Positions 50,275-57,768 of a stretch of DNA of 64,000 nt are shown piece by piece. Numbering within the stretch: position 1 is the first letter of the stretch; every line of letters begins with the position of its first letter. The stretch is from the NCBI RefSeq assembly GCF_000482245.1, contig NZ_AWNH01000012.1, positions 1 to 64,000 on the forward strand. The letters are read 5' to 3'. This DNA is from Leptolyngbya sp. Heron Island J (GTDB lineage: Bacteria > Cyanobacteriota > Cyanobacteriia > Phormidesmidales > Phormidesmidaceae). The position numbers and the translations under genes were made by a program. Under the pieces are notes generated by a model. The model was not told where the DNA came from. It searched no databases and worked only from the letters and a program-made list of their open reading frames with translations.

Positions 50275-50546
50275 TGTTCTTTCCTCTCTAGCAAATTGAC
50301 TGTCTTGCTAGGTACTGCAAAGGATAGGAAGCCCCTAAGTAAGTAGTCCGAACTTGAAACATTCAACTATTCTTCCAAAAGGAAACTAAGCTAAAGTCTT
50401 TGTTCCGCGTAGGGCTCAGCGGTACTTACATTTTGCAATCTAGGTAAGCTTTTCTACCCTTACCTACTTAGCTGTTAAAAATCAACTTCATAGTTTGGGC
50501 ATACAGCTTTCGAATCGCCTGTGTCGTAGCCCTTTGAAGCTATTAG

Positions 50547-50592
50547 CTTATTTCTTGACAAGCCTTAACTATAAGGCTTGTCAAGAAATAAG
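50547..50592. repeat. 20-bp perfect inverted repeat with 6-nt loop
   Basis: CTTATTTCTTGACAAGCCTT and its complement (50547-50566 and 50573-50592) flank AACTAT. Each arm contains TTGACA-like sequence. It may be a bidirectional terminator, a MITE-like remnant or a binding site. Confidence 0.6.
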
Positions 50593-50789
50593 AGCCTTAT
50601 CACGCTAAAAGCATTGGCATGCAAGGGTTTGAGTCACTTTGTTCCCTTATTTCGCAACAGCTCTATAGAACCTAGAAGCTCAAGAAGATTCTAACGACTC
50701 TTCCGATGCTGGCCTCTCATTCGTTAAAGGATATACACAAGGCTTTTTATATATACCTCCTAAGTTTAGGATGAGAATATGAGAATCTT

Positions 50790-51039
50790 ATGAAGAAATT
50801 AGAGGAACTGACAGGATACTGGCAAGAGGGAGAAAGCGCCAAAGCCAAGAGGAGGACAAAACTACCATCAATGGCTTTCTAGTCAATATGGCCTTCAAAA
50901 ATTAATGCAGCACATTTGGCAAGTCATTGGTATGGCTAAAACTTGTGAAACTATGCCTGAGTTAAGGCAACGCATGGCTGAAACCTTTGGGACAGGGCCA
51001 ATACAGCTGACCATCAAAATACCCAAACAAAGTCCGTAA
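50790..51039 (+). pseudogene. Frameshifted small gene
   Basis: Two frames read as one protein: an ATG at 50790 opens a frame (MKKLEELTGYWQEG...) ending at 50882, and a second frame continues through 50873-51039 (...GLQKLMQHIWQVIGMAK). Joined, they make about 80 residues without a stop. A one-base shift near 50870-50880 breaks it. The protein is short, basic and helical; family unknown. Confidence 0.4.
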
Positions 51040-51159
51040 CTCTGTATCTCACCTATCCCAAACCAAGCTATAGCCATGAGCCTACATCTGAACCATCGGC
51101 ACCTCATAACCAGCTACTAAGCCCCAGCCACCCCACACAGCAGCCAGGGCCACACACAG

Positions 51160-51327
51160 CTATTGCGTCACCTCCTTCTCAGGGCCGATGATCTCAATCT
51201 CATGACTGCTATCAGGCGAGCTGGACCTAATTGCGAATGAGCCTCCACGCCAAAGCACAGCAAGCCCAAGCAGGGTTACTCCAAAAACAATGGTGGGGAT
51301 TATTATGTTGATTGAGTGTAATTTCAT
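51160..51327 (-). CDS. 55-residue small membrane protein
   Basis: The ATG at 51327, with GGAG upstream, gives a protein with a hydrophobic helix at about residues 6-24 and an acidic tail. The longer frame adds an unlikely N-terminus. Confidence 0.45.
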   Translation of the reverse strand: MKLHSINIIIPTIVFGVTLLGLAVLWRGGSFAIRSSSPDSSHEIEIIGPEKEVTQ

Positions 51328-51758
51328 GGCCTGCTCTCCATTGAATGCACGAACTGAGGCCGCCTGCACCCTAGGTGGCCTTTGATGTTTTAAGTTCCCC
51401 TTGCGGGCTCATACAATCTTGAGCTTGTCAGCGAGTTTTCGCAAACTTTCCTAGCGAGTTTTCACAAACTTTCCTAGCGATAATATTGGCTTTTCACCAA
51501 AAAGATATAGATAATTTTAGGTTTTCCAGAGAATATTCTTCACAGGAGATAAATCTCTCTTTATCCCTGTTTTCAAAGCAGCATTGGGCACCCTATAACT
51601 AACCACAGGATGCCGCCCATGACCAAACCAAAGCCACACAAACGACCCCGCAATGGCGGAAATGGGTGACGTTCGTTATTGCTGTGATTACCTGGCCTTG
51701 GACGGTTGCTGAGCGGGTGAGGCGGGGGGTATATGGGCGGAAGTATCGGAGGTAGGAG

Positions 51759-52502
51759 TTAGCCTTGGTTTTCGTCGGAGTTCTCAGGCAGGCGTTTTGA
51801 TATTTTTTCTCGAAGCTCTTGGGCTGTACAGTCGAGTGGTTCAATTTTGATATGTAGACTTGCTGCAGATTTCTTTGATGCTTCCTGAAAATTTCCTAAA
51901 CCTCCAATCACTCCTCCACATACTGCCCAACAAGCAGCTATTGGAATCCCTACAGGTGGAGCTAACATTATTGGCGCAGTTAATGCTGCAACATGCAAAA
52001 CACCTAAGCTGCAAAAAGCACCTCCAGTCAAGCCTATCAACCCACCTGCCATAGCATCACCCGCAATAGCAGATTGAAGCGCCTCGTGCTCTATTTCTTG
52101 AAGACTTTTAAGCACCTCTCTATCGAACACATCACAGTCACCTTTGCAAACTCCGTGGGATTTAAAATCCCTATCGTTTTCTTCTAAACACTCGCTACAT
52201 CTAGCGGCGTAGAAATAAGAAATTAGCTTAGGGGTACCCTCATTTTGAGAAGCCGCTGCCTCAAACTTCTCGATAGCTTTACTTAAACTTTGACATGCCT
52301 CGGTAACATGATTGCGCTTAGCACGTTCAACCGCCTTTTTTATATGATGCAATCCCTCTTCTAGCGGCCCTTTCTGAATAAGATCGATAGCAGTTGGAGC
52401 ATTGAGGCATACCTGAATACTTCCGGCAATTGCATTAAGGCACGATTCGAGCCCATAAGTGAGAAAAAATCCAGAAAAGGTAAATCCTTCAACCAAGGCC
52501 AT
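51759..52502 (-). CDS. Cysteine-containing protein with glycine-rich membrane hairpin
   Basis: The 247-residue protein has an N-terminal helical region with spaced Cys, a central segment with a CxxC-like zinc or redox pattern (about residues 100-125) and a long Gly/Ala/Ile-rich stretch (about 145-205). That stretch resembles glycine-zipper membrane insertion hairpins. Such hairpins occur in pore-forming effectors and in scaffold proteins. No homologue is known to me. Confidence 0.5.
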   Translation of the reverse strand: MALVEGFTFSGFFLTYGLESCLNAIAGSIQVCLNAPTAIDLIQKGPLEEGLHHIKKAVERAKRNHVTEACQSLSKAIEKFEAAASQNEGTPKLISYFYAARCSECLEENDRDFKSHGVCKGDCDVFDREVLKSLQEIEHEALQSAIAGDAMAGGLIGLTGGAFCSLGVLHVAALTAPIMLAPPVGIPIAACWAVCGGVIGGLGNFQEASKKSAASLHIKIEPLDCTAQELREKISKRLPENSDENQG

Positions 52503-52686
52503 AAGTCAACCTCATTTCTTCATTTTTAATTTTGATGAATGAATTATCTAAAGCAGAAGAACTTGACTTAAATCACCACAACTTTAGCCTAAATTTTTTT
52601 TTTGAGATACATTTTTCTGGATATATCTACAAAGTAAAATACCGGAGAACAAGCCTTTCAATGATTTCAGCTCAAGATAAAATCAG

Positions 52687-53367
52687 TTACTCAGCCTCTG
52701 ACAGTCGTTTTATCAGGTCGGCTTTCTTAAGCTTGGAGTAGCCTGTTATCCCTCGTTTCTTCGCCCTTTTCTTTAGCTCTGTGGCAGTGAATGTATCAAG
52801 AAGTATAGGATCAGTGATCACCTCAGGTAGAGGTTCGGGCTCTAAGTAAAAAACCTTTCTCAGTTCCTTGAGCTTCCCTTTTGTAATTCTGCATTTTAAT
52901 TTGGTAATTGGCTCCAGAGTCTTCCAGTACTTACGTGGAGCGCTGTCAATACGTCCAGCAGTTGTAGCTACACTAACTCCCTTAAGTAATGTCCCAGGCT
53001 GCTTAATCAGATAGTCGAGGGCAGCCGCTATCTGTTTGTGTGTAGCCTTAGATAGGTTAATACGAGGTACTGTGTCATGGGCTAGCACAGAGGATACCAA
53101 GGCAGTATCAGCAGAGTCATCAGCAATGATGCACCAGGCTTTCTCAAGTCCAGCTTCTGCGATCGCTTCGTAGACAAATGCATTCGCTACGACTTCATAC
53201 TGGTCAACTCCAACCTCTTTAACAATGAGAGGTATCCAGTTTCGCTGACTTACTCGAAGCAAACTACTAGCCTCATGAATTAAAAACTCATGAGCTTCTG
53301 TCAACGGACCTGGCTCAATTTCGTCAAATGGCAAACACATAAGATTGCCAATATCTCTTATCCCCAT
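52687..53367 (-). CDS. parB: ParB-like centromere-binding protein with SAP/Rho-N tail
   Basis: The 226-residue protein overlaps parA by 10 bp. Residues about 40-85 (NWIPLIVKEVGVDQYEVV and the segments after it) resemble the N-terminal ParB/Srx fold. The centre is helical. Residues 190-226 (TATELKKRAKKRGITGYSK then KKADLIKRL) look like a SAP or Rho N-terminal nucleic-acid-binding motif. Together with ParA it would segregate the replicon. No CTP-binding motif is confirmed. Confidence 0.6.
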   Translation of the reverse strand: MGIRDIGNLMCLPFDEIEPGPLTEAHEFLIHEASSLLRVSQRNWIPLIVKEVGVDQYEVVANAFVYEAIAEAGLEKAWCIIADDSADTALVSSVLAHDTVPRINLSKATHKQIAAALDYLIKQPGTLLKGVSVATTAGRIDSAPRKYWKTLEPITKLKCRITKGKLKELRKVFYLEPEPLPEVITDPILLDTFTATELKKRAKKRGITGYSKLKKADLIKRLSEAE

Positions 53368-54698
53368 AACAAATAATCCTTAATGAATTTTCTATATTGC
53401 TGAAATGCGACTTTTGAGCAAAATGCAGCTGGTGTGTGGAGAAAATCGGCCTTAGCAATGTTCGCCATATAGCGAATTTTCACCATTTCAAAATCTCGAC
53501 GCCCCTTAGTCCATTTAGGGTAAAAATATGGTCTCAAATTAAATCCTTTTTTCTTCCCATCCTTGATGACCTGTTCAATAGCCTTATGCATAATTTCAGA
53601 CAGGCTAGGTGAAATTTTAGATGGATGGCTATTAAAAAGTACTACTAAAGGTATAGGCCCAGCATCCCCAAAGCTCCTTCGTCGCCCCTTCTGTATTTCT
53701 GGTAATAAATCAGTGACTGCCATGCCTGCATTTTGCAGGGAATGGAGATTATCATGGCGCGCTGGCATCAGGACGACATCTGCCGCATAAACAGCCTGCT
53801 GAGAAAAAACTCGCCAGTTTGGAGGTACGTCGATCAGTATGTAGTCGTACTTAGTCTGTTTTACTGATTCCAGAGTCTTTAATAGCGAATGATCTTTAAC
53901 ATACTGCCTTAATCCAACTTCATCGGCTTCAGAAACCATTTTCGCGTCGGAAAGGATCAGGTCAAAGCCAACTTTTTCCCCACTTCGAAATTTATACTCA
54001 TAGGATGTAATGCTTTCACAAATATCAGCATTCTTTTCTGTTAACATTCGCCACATCTGCCCTTGAGATGGAGGCAGACCCAAGGCATCGCCTAAATCCT
54101 GCTGGTTAGGATCAAAGTCAATAGCAAGCACACGCTTACCAAGAACCGTTAAAGCTGCAGCCAAATTGATGGTAGTAGTGGTTTTGCCAACACCACCTTT
54201 ATTGTTGTAGATCGCTATCGTTAAACCCCTGGGGACGATATTCATCCGCTCACGAAACTTTCTAGCAATTCCGTCTGGGTCTGAGCACTCCAAGCACGGA
54301 GTCACTGGGTATATAACCTTTCCGTGTTTTCGGAATAGCTGAGCATGCAGCGAGTTTGTAATGATACCCCATTGCACCGACTCGGATTTATCGCCCAAGA
54401 GGTAGCGCTTCAACTGATCTACAACTTTCACATATTCCTTTTGACCTTCAGCCAAATCTTTGTCTTGCCCCTTGGTTTCGACATATAGATAAGGATCACG
54501 TCTTGTGTCAATAAACCTGCCATTTTCTGTGCTTTTGCCTGCTGCATGGTCAACCGGACCCGCTCCCGTAGGGAACTGAAAGAATATGTCGTCCTTAGTG
54601 AAACCTAAAGCCTGAATAAAAGCAGGGGTAAATTCGCGCTCAACAAATGCTTCTTCTGCCCCATCAGGCAATTGATCGATAATTTCCTTTAAACTCAT
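53358..54698 (-). CDS. parA: ParA partition ATPase with N-terminal PD-(D/E)XK-like domain
   Basis: In the 446-residue protein, residues about 1-150 resemble the type I restriction R-subunit N-terminal domain (HSDR_N). Asp68 in RRDPY is followed by YVETKG, giving Glu74-x-Lys76, and an LFR..G segment. Residues 160-446 are a ParA ATPase: NNKGGVGKTTTT with signature Lys167 and Lys172, a Walker A' LAIDFDPNQQDL and a Walker B ILIDVPP. ParA proteins position and separate replicons on the nucleoid. The nuclease-like domain is not part of usual ParA and may bind DNA or act as a guard. Confidence 0.8.
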   Translation of the reverse strand: MSLKEIIDQLPDGAEEAFVEREFTPAFIQALGFTKDDIFFQFPTGAGPVDHAAGKSTENGRFIDTRRDPYLYVETKGQDKDLAEGQKEYVKVVDQLKRYLLGDKSESVQWGIITNSLHAQLFRKHGKVIYPVTPCLECSDPDGIARKFRERMNIVPRGLTIAIYNNKGGVGKTTTTINLAAALTVLGKRVLAIDFDPNQQDLGDALGLPPSQGQMWRMLTEKNADICESITSYEYKFRSGEKVGFDLILSDAKMVSEADEVGLRQYVKDHSLLKTLESVKQTKYDYILIDVPPNWRVFSQQAVYAADVVLMPARHDNLHSLQNAGMAVTDLLPEIQKGRRRSFGDAGPIPLVVLFNSHPSKISPSLSEIMHKAIEQVIKDGKKKGFNLRPYFYPKWTKGRRDFEMVKIRYMANIAKADFLHTPAAFCSKVAFQQYRKFIKDYLLWG

Positions 54699-55094
54699 CT
54701 AATAGCCTCTCGATATAACGTTAGGCTTGCGACTTTTGACAAGCAACTCACAATAAAATTAAAAACATAGATAACATCCCTATACACACCGTATACGGAT
54801 ACTCAGAAAAAGTTATGCGAACCTTAGTAGATAGTTAAAGACTCATACTAAAGGCTAAAACCCGTCATTTTCTAATAGAAAAAACAAGGAGCAAAGCATT
54901 AGTTAAAGTCAATACTTTGCTTCTTGTTTTCTTTATATCAATAACTGCATTGAAAGGAATCTATTCTAAGGATTGTTTCTTTGTAAGATGCCTTGCAGTT
55001 ATAAATCAGCTAAATGATGGAATTTTCTACAAAATGCGATGAATTAAACGATGTATCCCCGAGACTTAGCAGAGCGCCCTGGTTTGTAGAAATG
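54699..55094. other. Gene-free region upstream of parA
   Basis: AT-rich; contains a perfect palindrome CCGTATACGG at 54789-54798, a possible parA operator or parS half. No open frame was found. Confidence 0.45.
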
Positions 55095-55244
55095 TCATTC
55101 AAGTTTTACAGAGAGATCAATTAACAGGTGAGTTAACTTTAATCTTTCTTCTTTTGAGAGGTTTTTGGCTCTCTCTAAAACCTCTTTGGCCAAAATAGAA
55201 AGGCCTTCAGGTCCACCTTCCTTTTCAAACGATTTACTTTTCAT
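55095..55244 (-). CDS. 49-residue helical protein related to the XRE regulator tail
   Basis: The product's C-terminal LSKEERLKLTHLLIDL resembles ISKEEQIRLMHMLLDH in the XRE protein at 55369-55767. This looks like a duplicated or swapped regulator end. ATG start at 55244; moderate support. Confidence 0.4.
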   Translation of the reverse strand: MKSKSFEKEGGPEGLSILAKEVLERAKNLSKEERLKLTHLLIDLSVKLE

Positions 55245-55368
55245 GAGTGAGTGATTTCAGGATACCGGCGTTTTTTACTGCTGTGCCCCCGATACTTTTT
55301 ATTCGAAGGAAGTCACTAAAAGCACATTGTATAAAAAATAATCGTTACGTATGTATGTAGGTGCGGCG

Positions 55369-55767
55369 TCATGCTTTAGTCGTACCTGATTGTTGATGAT
55401 CAAGAAGCATGTGCATTAGCCGTATTTGCTCTTCTTTGCTAATAGACACAGCTATTTCAAATACATCCTCAGCAGTGACGTAGGCTCTCAGATCTTCTGG
55501 TTTTCGCCCCTGGCTTATCGCCTTAAGTTCTACGTAAGTATATGGAACGACTTCCGAGAGTGCCTCCAGCACATCATCGGATACATCACTCAGGGATTTT
55601 TCAAGGCGATCAATTGTGCCGTGAGATACATCAACAAGTTCAGCAAACTTTCTTAAACTAAGCCCTCTGGATTCGCGAGCGGATCTAACTATTTCGGCTA
55701 ATTTATCCAGCCCCTCTTGGGAGTCCATGGTCATTGGCAGCTCTAGTTTTCGCATCGTCAAACACAT
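55369..55767 (-). CDS. XRE-type regulator
   Basis: A 132-residue HTH protein with Cro/C1 fold at residues about 20-75 (SARESRGLSLRKFAELVDVS). The start at 55767 has a GAGGTGAT site just upstream. It is divergent from the RHH gene at 55867 and faces palindromes in the 100-bp intergenic region. It probably controls the replication operon to the right, or a toxin-antitoxin pair. Confidence 0.75.
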   Translation of the reverse strand: MCLTMRKLELPMTMDSQEGLDKLAEIVRSARESRGLSLRKFAELVDVSHGTIDRLEKSLSDVSDDVLEALSEVVPYTYVELKAISQGRKPEDLRAYVTAEDVFEIAVSISKEEQIRLMHMLLDHQQSGTTKA

Positions 55768-55796
55768 ATCACCTCACCCCGTAATCTTCATATAGA

Positions 55797-55857
55797 CAGC
55801 TGTATAGTGTTGCTATACAATCAAAACTGTATTACTCTATAGACAGACGTATACAGG
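55797..55857. promoter_or_regulatory. Operator region between divergent XRE and RHH genes
   Basis: TGTATAGtgttgCTATACA is a perfect 7-bp inverted pair with a 5-bp spacer, and CTGTATTACTCTATAGACAG and CGTATAC elements repeat the same core. At least three overlapping half-sites occur in 60 bp. Confidence 0.6.
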
Positions 55858-55866
55858 CACTAGACA

Positions 55867-56037
55867 GTGAAACAATCAGGCCGCAAAAAAGGGCCAAAAA
55901 CAAAGCCAGTTCCAATTAGATTTGCTCCGTGGCAACTTGTTTTGATGCAAAGCGCTGCAAGCAGGGAAGGGATACCTTTCGCTACTTGGGCGAGAAAAGT
56001 CCTCGTGAAAGAAGCTCAAAACGATAAAGCCGCCTAG
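55867..56037 (+). CDS. Ribbon-helix-helix small DNA-binding protein
   Basis: A GTG start gives 56 residues. A Lys/Arg-rich N-terminus and the strand PVPIRFAPWQLVLM followed by two helices read as a MetJ/CopG-type fold. Size and divergent regulation fit an antitoxin or plasmid copy-control repressor. Confidence 0.6.
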   Translation: MKQSGRKKGPKTKPVPIRFAPWQLVLMQSAASREGIPFATWARKVLVKEAQNDKAA

Positions 56038-56105
56038 TAATACATCAACAGAAGTCAATGCATTGAATTGACTCAAATCTATGTTACACGGGAGAGTGTG
56101 CAGAG

Positions 56106-56216
56106 ATGTCCGCAACAGCAACAGTGTACGACAACAAGGACGTCTATACCCTAGGGGTCTTCCTAGTGAGGGGTCTCACCAATGTTGTTCAGTGTGCCCG
56201 TCGTAGGGGGAGATAA
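56106..56216 (+). CDS. 36-residue leader-type small protein
   Basis: An ATG after GGGAG opens a 36-residue frame ending 6 bp before the next ATG. It may be a small regulator or leader peptide of the replication operon. Confidence 0.4.
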   Translation: MSATATVYDNKDVYTLGVFLVRGLTNVVQCARRRGR

Positions 56217-56222
56217 ACAGCC

Positions 56223-56459
56223 ATGAGTATTCTGTTCAGCCCACCGACCACAACCAAATTCGCCTCACTCCACGACAACACCAATTCCTTCGCTCTGTGG
56301 AGTGTTGGGGCTATTGAGGACGATGATCTCTACTGGGTGATCGCAAGTCCAGAGGGGAAGCCGCTAACCCAAGAGACCTGTCAACGGCTGAGGGCTGTGG
56401 TGGCCTTCCAGAATATTGCGATCGCCCAGGGTGGTTCGGGGAGGGGTGACCATGAGTGA
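56223..56459 (+). CDS. Small protein of the replication operon
   Basis: A 78-residue, mostly beta protein. Its end overlaps the nuclease gene by 8 bp, showing coupled translation. Function unknown. Confidence 0.5.
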   Translation: MSILFSPPTTTKFASLHDNTNSFALWSVGAIEDDDLYWVIASPEGKPLTQETCQRLRAVVAFQNIAIAQGGSGRGDHE

Positions 56460-56823
56460 GATTACTGTTCTCCCGATCTGCCCCGACTGGGCGGCCAAAG
56501 CCTCTGAGCTAGAACTGGCTTTTGGTCAGTTGTGGGTAGAGCTTTACCCCAGACTCGATCTTTATGTTGAGCAAAAGCTTATTCCTAAGCGTCGGTTTCG
56601 ATTTGATTTCTGCCACTACCCAAGTCGGGTGGCGATTGAAATCCAAGGCTATGGCCCTGGGCACTACAGCAAAAGGGGAGTCGACCGCGACAACCTGAAG
56701 CATCGGTTAGCTGCTGAGAACGGCTGGCTGGTGGTGGCCGTGGAAGGGGAGAAGGTTCGTGATGCGGAAGAGCATCACAGGATAGCCAAGATTATTGACG
56801 GTAGGGCAAAAGAGGCCGCATGA
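56452..56823 (+). CDS. PD-(D/E)XK-like small endonuclease
   Basis: The ATG at 56452 gives 123 residues. The core RRFRFDFCHYP (with Asp) and AIEIQG (Glu, Gln) resemble a VSR/DUF559-type PD-(D/E)XK fold, followed by a basic segment with His and Tyr. Phage operons often carry such resolving or restriction-like nucleases. It is coupled to the next gene by ATGA. Confidence 0.6.
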   Translation: MSEITVLPICPDWAAKASELELAFGQLWVELYPRLDLYVEQKLIPKRRFRFDFCHYPSRVAIEIQGYGPGHYSKRGVDRDNLKHRLAAENGWLVVAVEGEKVRDAEEHHRIAKIIDGRAKEAA

Positions 56824-56990
56824 CCACTGCAAATTTACAGCTAACACTTGAAGAGCTGGCCTTTATCCATGGGTTGACTTGGGAGCATTTTGTTTTTGTG
56901 AGCGCTCCCGAGGGTAACCACACAATGATCCAGGGATTGCTGCAGAAGTTACAGGTAGCCGCTGGTGCAAGTGAGCAGGAGGCCGCATGA
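56820..56990 (+). CDS. 56-residue small protein
   Basis: An acidic helical protein, coupled at both ends (ATGA overlaps). Function unknown. Confidence 0.5.
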   Translation: MTTANLQLTLEELAFIHGLTWEHFVFVSAPEGNHTMIQGLLQKLQVAAGASEQEAA

Positions 56991-57229
56991 GATCTCCCTA
57001 TAACAATCCCCGCCCCATTCTTCGACCCATCGCTAGGGCATTCCCCCATCAGGAGCGTGGATCGTGCCTGAACTGTCGCTATAGCAAAAAGCGGCAAGGT
57101 GGGTTGTTCTGCCATGGGTGTTATGGGATGGGGCAGGTGTTTAGCCCGAGAGTGAGCAGCGTGCTTACTGGTGAGGAGCGGTGGGCGTTGCACCGCATTG
57201 CCGCAGGATTAACGGAGGAAGCTTCATGA
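56987..57229 (+). CDS. Small zinc-ribbon-like protein
   Basis: The 80-residue protein has CLNC and CHGC motifs at about residues 27-30 and 42-45, fitting a treble-clef or zinc-ribbon. Basic N-terminus. Probably nucleic-acid binding. Confidence 0.55.
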   Translation: MRSPYNNPRPILRPIARAFPHQERGSCLNCRYSKKRQGGLFCHGCYGMGQVFSPRVSSVLTGEERWALHRIAAGLTEEAS

Positions 57230-57525
57230 AGCACATTCACCCACCCACCGAATGCGATCGCGCGCTCAAGGAAAAGGTGATTACAGACGGAGATATCGCT
57301 AAGTCTGTCTCATGGTATGAGCAGAACTGGGAGCGAATATCGATCAGGCTGATTACGTCGCTGACTATTGAGGGCGTCACTTATACCCAGAGATGGCAAG
57401 AGATATTTGACTACAAGACGTTGCCTGCATGGCGATCGGGACAACTGAAGGGTCTAGCTGTGGCCTATGTCTATCTGACGCTACGGCAGCTTTGCAGAGG
57501 ACTCAGAGAAAGGGCCAGCCCGTAG
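57226..57525 (+). CDS. Small phage-type protein
   Basis: The ATG at 57226 overlaps the previous stop and gives 99 residues. Helical protein with several Trp and Arg and a C-terminal basic helix. Function unknown. Confidence 0.5.
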   Translation: MKHIHPPTECDRALKEKVITDGDIAKSVSWYEQNWERISIRLITSLTIEGVTYTQRWQEIFDYKTLPAWRSGQLKGLAVAYVYLTLRQLCRGLRERASP

Positions 57526-57591
57526 CCGCAAAGAGCGTTATTCCTTGGTGCATTTACTTTCATTGTTGTTTAGTAAGTAATTCCTGAAATC

Positions 57592-57768
57592 ATGAGACAA
57601 GAAACCGCCGATAACGGGGGACGGGTTTGTGTGCTTGAAATTCCTCCGAGCACAGTGAACTTCGACCACATTAGCGATGAAGAGAAGCTTGAATTATGGG
57701 CTGTTCACCGTGGCTCCCCAGCAGGCATTAGACAACGCCTCATCGATTTTCAGGGGGTAGGGTTGTGA
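57592..57768 (+). CDS. 58-residue small protein before the initiator gene
   Basis: ATG at 57592; the stop overlaps the GTG of the next gene, giving coupling. Mixed composition, function unknown. Confidence 0.5.
   Translation: MRQETADNGGRVCVLEIPPSTVNFDHISDEEKLELWAVHRGSPAGIRQRLIDFQGVGL

Larger units (their letters stand above)
50275..51159. other. Gene-poor stretch with an inverted repeat and a small pseudogene
   Basis: Apart from the 20-bp hairpin at 50547-50592 and the disrupted small gene at 50790-51039, no coding signal was seen. Composition is AT-rich. Confidence 0.4.

Noticed and set aside
50895-51107. 70-residue minus-strand frame
   Set aside because: It is antisense to the frameshifted plus-strand gene and has no ribosome binding site.
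51599-51844. 81-residue minus-strand frame
   Set aside because: No start support and it overlaps the end of the 247-residue gene; composition does not suggest a real protein.
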